The translations under genes and the position numbers were made by a program. Shown one piece after another: positions 54,060 through 63,500 of a stretch of DNA of 64,000 nt. Origin of the DNA: Sphingobacterium corticibacterium (lineage in GTDB: Bacteria > Bacteroidota > Bacteroidia > Sphingobacteriales > Sphingobacteriaceae); NCBI RefSeq assembly GCF_004208525.1, contig NZ_SGIT01000001.1:310001-374000 (forward strand), given 5' to 3'. The number at the start of each line of letters is the position of its first letter. Positions within the stretch are counted from its first letter, which is position 1. A model generated the notes under the pieces. The model saw only the letters and a program-made list of their open reading frames with translations. It had not been told where the DNA came from and did not search any database.

Positions 54060-54437
54060 TTATTCCACATTCCCTTTAATTGTTAATGTTTTTATAGGAG
54101 TCTTTGTGTTGGACTTAATGGTGAATTGCTTCGTGAAAGGTCCGGTGGCTGCAGCATTATAGGTTACCGTTACGGTACCTCCCTCTCCAGGCTTAACTGG
54201 AGTTTTCGTAAATTCGGCCACAGAGCACCCACAAGAAGGTTTTACTTCGTTGATAATAATAGGGGCGTCACCGGTATTCGAAAACTTAAAATTATATGAT
54301 GCTGGCTTATTTTGGGGAATAGTCCCAAAATCATGGGTTTCATTTTCAAATTTGAATTCACCAATAGCCGTAGTCATGGACATAAAACCAATGATAGCTA
54401 TAAACGTTGCCAATATTCCTAATGTTCTTTTCTTCAT
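54060..54437 (-). CDS. Exported DUF1573 protein
   Basis: 125 residues. Hydrophobic signal segment at 7-24 (ILATFIAIIGFMSMTTAI), then a single Ig-like DUF1573 domain: FENETHDFGTIPQNKPASYNFKFSNTG, PIIINEVKPSCGCSVAEFTKTPVKPGEGG, and FTIKSNTKTPIKTLTIKGNV. Cys residues in SCGCS are the family hallmark. The domain resembles abnormal-spindle/hydin-type modules; its role in Bacteroidota is unknown, probably periplasmic. Confidence 0.93.
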   Translation of the reverse strand: MKKRTLGILATFIAIIGFMSMTTAIGEFKFENETHDFGTIPQNKPASYNFKFSNTGDAPIIINEVKPSCGCSVAEFTKTPVKPGEGGTVTVTYNAAATGPFTKQFTIKSNTKTPIKTLTIKGNVE

Positions 54438-54551
54438 CTTATTAATACTTTAACCTCACATGATAATTATCAAAAGATACGCCAAAGTTACAAATAGCAC
54501 AAAGTATATAGGCTTATTTTAAAGAAATAAACAAAAATATTACAGAAATAA

Positions 54552-55517
54552 CTAAATAATGCCCTCTTTCAATAGATCCTGTATATGGATAATACCGGCG
54601 TAATGGTTCTCTTGAATAACAAGCAGTTGTGATATATTGTGTTGTCGCATACTATGGAGGGCATCTGCTGCTAGTGCTTCTCTTTTTATGACTTTTGGGT
54701 TTCGTGTCATCATGTCATTTGCCGTTAAATGTGCTAGATCTTCATATTTTTCGAGCATTCTACGGATGTCGCCATCGGTGATAATGCCTACAACCTTGTC
54801 TGCATCGATGACAGCAGTCGCGCCTAAACGATACTTCGTAATCGTAATGAGTACTTCCCGTACGCTTGCCAACGGAGAAACTTCGGGTTTGCCATTATGG
54901 TCGGACAGGTCGCTGACTTTTAAATATAACTGTTTTCCGAGAGCACCTCCAGGGTGATATTTAGCAAAATCACGATCTGAAAACTGGCGGCATGTTTGTA
55001 GGCAAACTGCTAAGGCATCTCCCATGGCTAATTGTGCTGTCGTGCTTGTCGTGGGAGCCAAGTTATTCGGACAAGCTTCTCGTTCGACAGAAGTGTTCAA
55101 AATAAAATTTGCGTGATGTGACAAAAAAGAATCCATATTACCTACCATAGCAACTAGCGTATTGCCCGTCTGCTTCAAAAATGGTACTAAAACTTTAATT
55201 TCAGGCGTATTTCCACTTTTAGAGAGGGCAATAATAAGGTCGTGCTTTTGGATAATACCTAGGTCGCCATGAATGGCGTCAGCTGCGTGCATGAAAATGG
55301 CAGGTGTACCGGTAGAATTAAAGGTGGCTACTATTTTTTGTGCAATGATAGCACTCTTACCAATGCCTGTTACAATAATTCTACCCTGTAGATCTAATAT
55401 TTGATTAACAACCTTAATGAAATCGTCATCAATGAATTGTGCAAGGTTATGAATTGCCGCGGCTTCTAGTTCTAATGTGTCTATTGCAGTCTTTTTGATA
55501 TCGATGTTGTGTATCAC
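54552..55517 (-). CDS. kdsD: D-arabinose 5-phosphate isomerase (KpsF/GutQ family)
   Basis: 321 residues: a SIS domain (about 30-170: GRIIVTGIGKSAIIAQKIVATFNSTGTPAIFMHAADAIHGDLG, LIALSKSGNTPEI) and two CBS domains (about 200-321: TITKYRLGATAVIDADKVVGIITDGDIRRML, LVIQENHYAGIIHIQDLL). It makes arabinose-5-phosphate for Kdo synthesis. It is divergent from recQ, with kdsA beyond recQ using its product. A TACTTTTG box on the minus strand (55551-55558) lies 34 bp before the start. Confidence 0.96.
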   Translation of the reverse strand: MIHNIDIKKTAIDTLELEAAAIHNLAQFIDDDFIKVVNQILDLQGRIIVTGIGKSAIIAQKIVATFNSTGTPAIFMHAADAIHGDLGIIQKHDLIIALSKSGNTPEIKVLVPFLKQTGNTLVAMVGNMDSFLSHHANFILNTSVEREACPNNLAPTTSTTAQLAMGDALAVCLQTCRQFSDRDFAKYHPGGALGKQLYLKVSDLSDHNGKPEVSPLASVREVLITITKYRLGATAVIDADKVVGIITDGDIRRMLEKYEDLAHLTANDMMTRNPKVIKREALAADALHSMRQHNISQLLVIQENHYAGIIHIQDLLKEGII

Positions 55518-55613
55518 AGAAAAAATAGTTAATTTTATTTTAATTAACTACAAAAGTAGGTTATTTAGCGCTCAAATGAGCCACGGATCCATCTAATTTT
55601 TGTCTTGAGGTCA

Positions 55614-57803
55614 ATGGAAATAGAAAAATCACTATTTGACAATTTACAGGAGTTTTTCGGCTTTGATACCTTTAAGGGGGATCAAGAAGCTATAATAACG
55701 AATATATTGAATAAAAAAGATACGTTTGTTATTATGCCTACGGGAGGAGGGAAATCCATCTGTTATCAATTGCCGGCGCTGATGAGCGAGGGTACGGCCA
55801 TTGTCATCTCTCCGCTTATTGCACTTATGAAGAATCAAGTAGATCAACTACGGGCGTTCGGTGGGAATGATAGCATTGCACATTTTTTAAACTCCTCACT
55901 TAATAAGGGAGAGATTACAAAAGTTAAAAAAGATGTAACGGAGGGTAAAACGAAGTTGCTCTATGTAGCACCGGAATCGTTAGCAAAAGAAGAAAATGCA
56001 CTTTTTTTACGGCAGATTAAGGTTTCTTTCGTCGCTGTAGACGAAGCCCATTGTATATCAGAATGGGGACACGATTTTCGTCCAGAATACCGCAAAATAA
56101 GACAAGTTATTAATGCTCTAGGAGAAAATATTCCTATCATCGCTTTAACGGCAACCGCTACACCGAAGGTGCAATCGGATATTCGTAAAAATTTACAGAT
56201 GAATAACGCGACGCTGTTTAAATCTTCTTTTAATCGGTCAAACTTATATTACGAGGTCAGACCTAAAAAGAATGTCGTAAAAGAAATTGTGAAGTTTATT
56301 CGGAACAATGCTGGGAAAACGGGTATTATATACTGCCTCAGTCGCAAAAAAGTGGAAGAGGTCGCAGAAGTTCTTAATATCAATGGAATAAAGGCATTAC
56401 CATATCATGCTGGATTGGATGCGAAAACCAGAGCAGATACACAAGACAAGTTTCTGATGGAAGATGTCGAAGTTATTGTAGCAACTATAGCGTTTGGGAT
56501 GGGGATAGACAAACCGGATGTTCGATATGTCATTCATCATGATATCCCCAAATCAATGGAAGGGTATTATCAGGAAACCGGCCGTGCTGGGCGTGATGGG
56601 GGCGAAGGTATTTGTTTAGCATTCTATTCTGAAAAGGATATAGAGAAGCTAACTAAATTCATGAAAGACAAGCCTGTTTCGGAACGAGAGATCGGTACGC
56701 AAATATTAAAAGAAGTTATAGATTATTCAGAATCGTCCGTATGTCGTCGAAAACAGATTTTACATTATTTTGGTGAACAGTTTGATGAGACAGGTTGCAA
56801 TAACATGTGCGACAACTGTCGTACACCGAAAACCTATTTTGATGCCGAGGAAAATTTACTGGAAATACTGCGTTTTATAGAGAAAGAAGGAGAGAAGTTT
56901 GATGATCATCATATCATTAATGTAATGATTGGACAAAATAATCAACCGGTATCTTCTTATAAACATGATCTACACCCTCTGTTCGGAAAAGGTAAAAGTT
57001 TAGGTGTAAATTATTGGAAATCACTGATTCGACAAGCCGAATTAAATAATTTCTTGAAAAAGGATATTGATCATTACGGTTTGCTAACCCTTACTGAGCA
57101 TGGTAAGAGATATTTAGCTAATCCTTATAGCATTAAATTTATTCTAAATAGAATAATGGAAAAGGCAGATGAGGATGGTACGGAGGAACTTGTACAGGGA
57201 TCTGGAACATTGGACACGGAATTGTTGAAAATGTTGAAAGATCTAAGGAAGAAAATAGCAAAGCAGAAATCCCTGCCGCCCTTTGTGATATTTCAAGACC
57301 CATCACTGGACGAAATGTGTACACACTATCCGGTTAGTTTGGATGAGCTGAAGCAAATGCATGGTGTGGGGGCAGGCAAAGCCCTTAAGTTTGGAAAACC
57401 ATTTGTCGAGTTGATTAAGCAATATGTGGATGACAACGATATCGACCGACCGTTGGATCTTGTCATTAAGAGCACAGCAAATAAATCGGCATTAAAAGTT
57501 TCCATTATACAAAATATAGATCGAAAGATTGGTTTAGAAGACATAGCCTCCGCTAAGGGAATCAGTTATGAAGATTTGCTTAAAGAAGTGGAGTCTATTG
57601 TCAACTCTGGTACAAAGCTTAATATTGGATATTTTGTGGATGAAATGATTGATAGTGATCGTCAAGAAGAAGTATATGATTACTTCCGCACGGCCGAGGT
57701 CGATTCTATCCAGGAGGCGTTGAAAGAACTTGGTGAAGATGATTATACGTATGAAGATATCCAATTAATGCGGATTAAATTTATGTCTGAATTAGGAAAT
57801 TAA
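55614..57803 (+). CDS. recQ: ATP-dependent DNA helicase RecQ
   Basis: 729 residues from ATG 55614 (MEIEKSLFDNLQ), preceded by TTGAGG. Walker A PTGGGKSICYQLPAL, DEAH box VDEAHCISEWGHDFRPEY, motif VI QETGRAGRDGG. The RecQ zinc module has four Cys (VCRRKQILHYFGEQFDETGCNNMCDNC), then a winged helix and an HRDC-like domain (about 520-610). The C-terminal 100 residues, DIASAKGISYEDLLKEVESI and after, form an extra helical module seen in the longer Bacteroidota RecQ. Unwinds DNA in repair and recombination. Located between kdsD and kdsA. Confidence 0.97.
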   Translation: MEIEKSLFDNLQEFFGFDTFKGDQEAIITNILNKKDTFVIMPTGGGKSICYQLPALMSEGTAIVISPLIALMKNQVDQLRAFGGNDSIAHFLNSSLNKGEITKVKKDVTEGKTKLLYVAPESLAKEENALFLRQIKVSFVAVDEAHCISEWGHDFRPEYRKIRQVINALGENIPIIALTATATPKVQSDIRKNLQMNNATLFKSSFNRSNLYYEVRPKKNVVKEIVKFIRNNAGKTGIIYCLSRKKVEEVAEVLNINGIKALPYHAGLDAKTRADTQDKFLMEDVEVIVATIAFGMGIDKPDVRYVIHHDIPKSMEGYYQETGRAGRDGGEGICLAFYSEKDIEKLTKFMKDKPVSEREIGTQILKEVIDYSESSVCRRKQILHYFGEQFDETGCNNMCDNCRTPKTYFDAEENLLEILRFIEKEGEKFDDHHIINVMIGQNNQPVSSYKHDLHPLFGKGKSLGVNYWKSLIRQAELNNFLKKDIDHYGLLTLTEHGKRYLANPYSIKFILNRIMEKADEDGTEELVQGSGTLDTELLKMLKDLRKKIAKQKSLPPFVIFQDPSLDEMCTHYPVSLDELKQMHGVGAGKALKFGKPFVELIKQYVDDNDIDRPLDLVIKSTANKSALKVSIIQNIDRKIGLEDIASAKGISYEDLLKEVESIVNSGTKLNIGYFVDEMIDSDRQEEVYDYFRTAEVDSIQEALKELGEDDYTYEDIQLMRIKFMSELGN

Positions 57804-57814
57804 TAACCAAATAT

Positions 57815-58630
57815 ATGATTCAACAATATTTACCTACCATTAAACACGGGGAGTCTGCCTGTTTTTTTCTAATGGCGGGACCTTGTGCTATTGAAGGAGA
57901 GGAAATAGCTTTGCGCATTGCAGAACGGATTGTACAGATTACCGATAAATATCAGATTCCATACATCTTCAAAGGATCTTATCGAAAAGCCAATCGTTCA
58001 CGTTCAGATTCTTTTACAGGAATAGGAGACGAGAAAGCGTTAAAAATACTGGAAAAGGTCGGGCAAACATTTGGCGTTCCGACAGTAACGGATATACATG
58101 AGAGCCAAGAGGCGGCTATTGCTGCGGCTTATGTTGATGTGCTACAAATACCGGCATTTCTATGCAGACAAACGGAATTGCTGGTTGCTGCAGCAGATAC
58201 TGGTAAGGTCATTAATATTAAAAAAGGACAGTTTTTATCTGCAGCGTCGATGAAATTTGCTGTCGATAAAGTAAAAGACGCCGGCAACGAAAAGGTGTTT
58301 CTGACCGATAGGGGAAATACATTTGGATATCAAGATTTGATTGTAGATTTTCGCGGAATGCCGGAAATGCGTGCTTTTGGTGTCCCAACGGTAATGGATT
58401 GTACACATTCGCTACAACAACCTAATCAAACATCGGGTGTTACCGGTGGAAAACCGGAGCTTATTGAAACGATCGCTAAAGCTGCCATTGCTGTAGGGGC
58501 AGATGGATTATTTATAGAGACACATCCAGATCCAGCAAATGCGAAATCGGATGGAGCAAATATGCTGCATTTGGATTTGCTGGAAGGGTTACTCGAGAAA
58601 TTAGTTCGGATCCGCGAAGCGGTTTTGTGA
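57815..58630 (+). CDS. kdsA: 3-deoxy-8-phosphooctulonate (Kdo-8-phosphate) synthase
   Basis: 271 residues, full length. Condenses phosphoenolpyruvate with arabinose-5-phosphate, giving Kdo-8-phosphate for lipopolysaccharide. Motifs: MAGPCAIEGEE (about 20), IFKGSYRKANRSRSDSFTGIGDEKAL, TVTDIHESQEA, PAFLCRQTELLVAAADTG, LTDRGNTFGYQDLIVDFRGMPEM, TSGVTGGKPELIE, DGLFIETHPDPANAKSDGANML. Starts 11 bp after recQ, so it is likely co-transcribed with it. Confidence 0.97.
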   Translation: MIQQYLPTIKHGESACFFLMAGPCAIEGEEIALRIAERIVQITDKYQIPYIFKGSYRKANRSRSDSFTGIGDEKALKILEKVGQTFGVPTVTDIHESQEAAIAAAYVDVLQIPAFLCRQTELLVAAADTGKVINIKKGQFLSAASMKFAVDKVKDAGNEKVFLTDRGNTFGYQDLIVDFRGMPEMRAFGVPTVMDCTHSLQQPNQTSGVTGGKPELIETIAKAAIAVGADGLFIETHPDPANAKSDGANMLHLDLLEGLLEKLVRIREAVL

Positions 58631-58644
58631 AATGTAGAAAAAAA

Positions 58645-58698
58645 TTAGAGCGTCAAGGTATTAGAAAGGTCTAACTTTCCAATACCTTGACGCTCTAA
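58645..58698. terminator. Long bidirectional terminator between kdsA and lysS
   Basis: Arms of 24 bases at 58645-58668 and 58675-58698 are complementary except for one position (A-C on the plus strand, G-U wobble on the minus), around a 6-nt loop. On the minus strand it is followed by T7, a standard lysS terminator; the plus side has TTAATTTTTT 12 bp further on. The stem is unusually long. Confidence 0.8.
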
Positions 58699-58709
58699 CA
58701 AATTATAAA

Positions 58710-60416
58710 TTAATTTTTTATAATAAACTTATTGTCGCCTTCGACAACAATGTTAACCAGGTTTTTTTGGCGTAGGCTTTTTGTCGCCGTATCCCATTTT
58801 TTTCCACTCAATCCGGTTGCCTGCTTCACGTCTGCCAAGATATTACGTTCTTCCGTAAGTTGTGCCAATAATAGCTTTTCATCCTCCGTCAATTCTATAA
58901 TGACTTCTTTTTTCTCTGGGCGCATCTGTGGGAAAAAGAGGACTTCCTGAATAGAAGCGTTATTGGTTAGGAACATAATTAAACGATCCATACCGATGCC
59001 AAGTCCCGAAGTAGGCGGCATACCATATTCCAACGCGCGTAAGAAATCTTGATCGATGAACATCGCTTCATCGTCTCCTTTTTCGGAAAGACGAAGTTGA
59101 TCTTCAAAACGTTCGCGCTGATCTATCGGGTCATTCAATTCCGAATAAGCATTAGCAATTTCCTTTCCACATACCATGAGTTCAAAACGTTCCGTCAACT
59201 CTGGATTGTCGCGATGTTTTTTTGTCAACGGCGACATTTCGATAGGGTAATCTGTGATAAATGTAGGCTGAATATAATTACCTTCGCATTTCTCTCCGAA
59301 AATTTCATCAATCAGTTTACCTTTTCCCATCGTATCATCAACCGCTATACCCATGTTTTTTGCAGCTTCACGAATTTCTTCTTCTGTTTTTCCTAAGATA
59401 TCAAAGCCTGTGAATTCTTTGATGGCATCTGCCATGGTTATGTGTTTGTAGGGCGCTTTAAAATCGATTTCGTGATTTCCGAAAGTAGCTTTGGTTGTTC
59501 CATTGACAGCAAGCGCACAATGTTCGAGTAAGCGTTCCGTAAAGCTCATCATCCAGTTGTAGTCCTTGTACGCTACGTATATCTCCATCGCGGTAAATTC
59601 CGGATTGTGCGTGCGATCCATTCCCTCATTACGAAAGTTTTTCGAAAACTCATATACCCCGTCGTAGCCGCCTACAATAAGACGCTTTAAATAAAGTTCG
59701 TTTGCAATACGTAAATATAGTGGAATGTCTAATGCATTGTGATGTGTCATAAATGGGCGTGCTGCGGCACCACCCGGGATGGATTGAAGAATAGGCGTCT
59801 CCACCTCCATATAGCCTGCATCGTTGAAGAACGTCCGCATGGCATTAAATAATTTAGTTCGTTTGACAAATATTTCCCGGTTTTGTGGGTTAACGATTAA
59901 GTCGACATAACGCATGCGGTAACGTTGCTCCGGATCAGTAAAGGCATCATACGTTTTACCATCTGCTTCTTTCACAATAGGCAAAGGACGCAAAGATTTC
60001 GTCAATATGGTGAGCTTTTCGACATGGATGGAGATTTCACCAGTTTGAGTTGTGAAAACATATCCGTCAATGCCTACGATATCACCGATATCCAATAGCT
60101 TCTTAAAAACGGTATTATATAAGGTTTTGTCTTCACCAGGACATATGTCGTCACGTTTTACGTAAGCCTGAATACGTCCCGTAGCATCCTGTAATTCCAT
60201 AAACGATGCGCTCCCCATAATACGACGGCTCATCATTCGTCCGGCAAAACGGATGTTTTTATAATTTAATTTATCTCTTTCGTAATTTTCCAGAATATCT
60301 GCAGCAGAGACATTTACTTTAAACTCATCCGCTGGATAAGGGTTAACACCTAAGTCGATAAGGGCTTGAAGGTTTAGTCTACGCTGTTGTTCCTGTTCTG
60401 ATAATACAGTGCTCAT
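58710..60416 (-). CDS. lysS: Lysyl-tRNA synthetase (class II)
   Basis: 568 residues. OB-fold anticodon domain (about 50-165: KNIRFAGRMMSRRIMGSASFMELQDATGRIQ). Class II motif 1 lies at about 195-225 (MRTFFNDAGYMEVETPIL), motif 2 at FRNEGMDRTHNPEFTAMEIY, and motif 3 at PPTSGLGIGMDRLIMFLTN. About 65 residues follow motif 3 (ELTEDEKLLLAQLTEERNILADVKQATGLSGKKW), an extra helical tail seen in Bacteroidota enzymes and absent in E. coli (505 residues). A TATTTTTG box (60447-60454, minus) may be its -7 element. Confidence 0.98.
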   Translation of the reverse strand: MSTVLSEQEQQRRLNLQALIDLGVNPYPADEFKVNVSAADILENYERDKLNYKNIRFAGRMMSRRIMGSASFMELQDATGRIQAYVKRDDICPGEDKTLYNTVFKKLLDIGDIVGIDGYVFTTQTGEISIHVEKLTILTKSLRPLPIVKEADGKTYDAFTDPEQRYRMRYVDLIVNPQNREIFVKRTKLFNAMRTFFNDAGYMEVETPILQSIPGGAAARPFMTHHNALDIPLYLRIANELYLKRLIVGGYDGVYEFSKNFRNEGMDRTHNPEFTAMEIYVAYKDYNWMMSFTERLLEHCALAVNGTTKATFGNHEIDFKAPYKHITMADAIKEFTGFDILGKTEEEIREAAKNMGIAVDDTMGKGKLIDEIFGEKCEGNYIQPTFITDYPIEMSPLTKKHRDNPELTERFELMVCGKEIANAYSELNDPIDQRERFEDQLRLSEKGDDEAMFIDQDFLRALEYGMPPTSGLGIGMDRLIMFLTNNASIQEVLFFPQMRPEKKEVIIELTEDEKLLLAQLTEERNILADVKQATGLSGKKWDTATKSLRQKNLVNIVVEGDNKFIIKN

Positions 60417-60527
60417 GTTGATGATTCAAAGTGCTAAATGAGAACGCAAAAATAGGAAAAAAAGTGGAAAAGAGGTTAGATAATTTGTACATTAGCGACA
60501 TAACTAATGCGTAATTGTCAATCTTAA

Positions 60528-63500
60528 ATGCGACTTCTGTATAAATTTTGTTTATGCTGTTTTATATTAGGGATGAATGTCTCTATAGCTGAATCCCAAA
60601 TTCAGCCTTCCTATTATTTTCACAATCTGAATATCAATAATGGTCTCTCTCAAAATACCGTAAATGCTATTATCCAAGATGAGAGTGGATTTATGTGGTT
60701 TGGAACAAAAGACGGTCTGAATCGATACGACGGAATATCTTTTAAAACTTATAGAGATCATAAAGACAGTAATAACGGGCTGAAACATGGTTTCATAACG
60801 ACTCTATATGAGGGACAGAATCATTCGATTTGGGTTGGTACTGATTTAGGTGTTTATATTTATCATCCCAATGAAGAATATTTTGACCATTTTTCGATTC
60901 CAGCACAGAATGGGCGGATAATGGATAAGACTATAAATAAAATTGGTCGGGGTATAAATGGTTCTACGCTGTTTGCGGTAGATGGGCTTGGTCTCTTTGT
61001 GTATGATGAGCAACAAAAAAAACTTCGTAACTATCCATTTTCCACCTTGGGTTCCGTACGGGAGTTTCAACTTGATAGAAGCGGTCGAATCTGGATTACC
61101 TTTTACAAAGGTTTATATTATACAGATGATAATTTCAAAACGGTGGAACCTTATCGATGGAAAGACGGTACAGAACCATTTAAGGACGAATCAATTACGA
61201 CACTTTATTTGGGGAAATCAGGTTTTGTTTTCATGGGGTCGGAAAAAAATGGTCTCATCGAATTAAACCTAAAGGCACAGGCAATGCGTAGATTACCGCT
61301 TTCACTACGTGCTTACGATCCTATTTTTGTGCGCTGCTTGCAACCTTATTCAGAGGACGAATTGTGGGTTGGAACAGAAACAGGTGTTTATATCTATAAT
61401 CTATCAAATAAAACCTCTCGACAATTACAGTATACACCATCGGATCCCTTTTCCTTATCAGATAATGCGATATACTCCTTATACAAGGATAGAGAAGGAG
61501 GAATGTGGATAGGTTCGTATTTCGGTGGTGTAAATTACTATCCTAAACAGACAACCTATTTTGAGAAATATTACCCTACCAATGATAGTAAGACCCTACA
61601 GGGCCAGCGCGTGCGGGAGATTTGCAAAGGTAATGGACAGGATCTCTGGATTGGAACAGAGGATGCCGGACTTTTTCGTTTTAATACACAGACTAAAGAA
61701 TTCAAACATTTTAATGCGAGTGCTAGTTTTTCTAACATACATGGGCTGTGCATGGATGGTGATGAACTGTGGGTTGGAACATTTTCAAAAGGTGTGCGTG
61801 TTATCAATACAGTCACAGGGCAAGTAAAATCGTTTACCGTTGAGGACAACCCTGGTACGATTGCGGACAATTATGTGTTCTCTATATGTAAAGTTTCTGA
61901 TGGAGATATTTATCTCGGGACGTCTTTGAACCTGATGAGATATGATAAAAAGAGAGAAACATTTGAAAAGATACCAGAATTGGAACAGAATCTGGTGTAT
62001 GATATAAAAGAAGACTTTTATGGGAATATATGGGTGGCAACATATAGTAATGGACTCTATCGACGTGATCATATAAGTAAGAAATGGGAACATTTTCAAC
62101 AATCCGAAAAAAAAGGGGGTCTTCCTTATAATAAAATTTTGAGCATATTCGAAGATAGTAAAAGGCAAATATGGGTTACTACGCAAGGAAAAGGTTTTTG
62201 TAAGTACGATGATGCTACCAAAACTTTCGTTCAGTATCAAGACCAGACTAACCTGAATTATGGCGTCGTCTACCAGATAATAGAAGACGATCAGGGCTTC
62301 TTTTGGTTAACGACGAATAATGGCTTAATTCGGTTTCAGCCAGCGGATGGAACTACCAAAACGTATACTGTAGCCAGCGGACTCTTGAGCGATCAATTCA
62401 ATTACAAATCCGGTTATAAAACAGCAGAAGGAAATATTTTATTTGGATGTATCAGTGGTCTTATATCCTTTAACCCCAATACTTTTAGCGAAAACACGTA
62501 TGTTCCTCCTGTATACATTACCGATTTTTTCTTGTTTGGAAAGGCTGTTAATGTCGCCGACGAAAAATCTCCTCTAGAACAGAGTATTCTATATGCAGAT
62601 TCGATAACGCTTCGGCATGACCAGAATCACTTTTCCCTTCGGATTGCGGCACTGAGTTACCAGGCACCCAAAGTGAATGCTATACAGTATAAATTGGTAG
62701 GGATTGGGGAAGAATGGCAAAATGTGACCGAGTCTTCGTTGATCAGCTATTCGAACCTGAGTAGTGGTAAATATCTTTTTAAGCTACGTGGTTCAAACAA
62801 TGATAAGCTGTGGAATCCGGTAGAAAAAGTGCTTTATATTGAGATTTTACCTCCCTTTTACTTAACATCTTGGGCTTATACGATTTATTTTGTGCTTCTC
62901 GTTGGTATAATTCTATTCTTTTTTCAGTTTTTCAGGAATCGCCAGCAGCTTAAGCAAAAATGGTTTATGCAGAAACTGGAACAGAATAAGGAACGTGAAT
63001 TGCACGATGCTAAAATTAGCTTTTTTACTAATATAACGCATGAGATACGGACGCCACTCACGCTTATAAAAGGCCCCCTGGAACATATTATCATAAAAAA
63101 TAATATCGAAGATCCTGATGTCTTGGAAGATTTGCATATTATGAAGAATAATGCCGATAGATTACTGGACTTAACCAACCAACTGCTCGATTTTAGGAAA
63201 TCCGAGCGAGAAGGATTCTTATTAAGATTATCGGCATATGATATACCAACTATTCTAAAAGAAATACAGCAAAGTTTTTCTCCTTTAATTAAAGAATATG
63301 ATCGTGAGTTTACCCTGAATGTGGAGCAGGAGACGTTCTCAGCTTTTATAGATAAGGAGGCATTTGTTAAAATCATCTCTAATCTTTTTAGTAATGCTAT
63401 CAAATATGCAGATCGATATATTCATGTGCGTTTACAAATCGATAAACAGACAGACCTCTTTGAGATTCATGTAGAAAGCGATGGTATGGTGATACCAGAT

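Noticed and set aside
54163..54180. GGTTACCGTTACGGTACC-like palindrome as an operator
   Set aside because: It lies within the DUF1573 coding sequence and encodes the conserved Gly-Thr-Val-Thr-Val strand; chance symmetry is sufficient.
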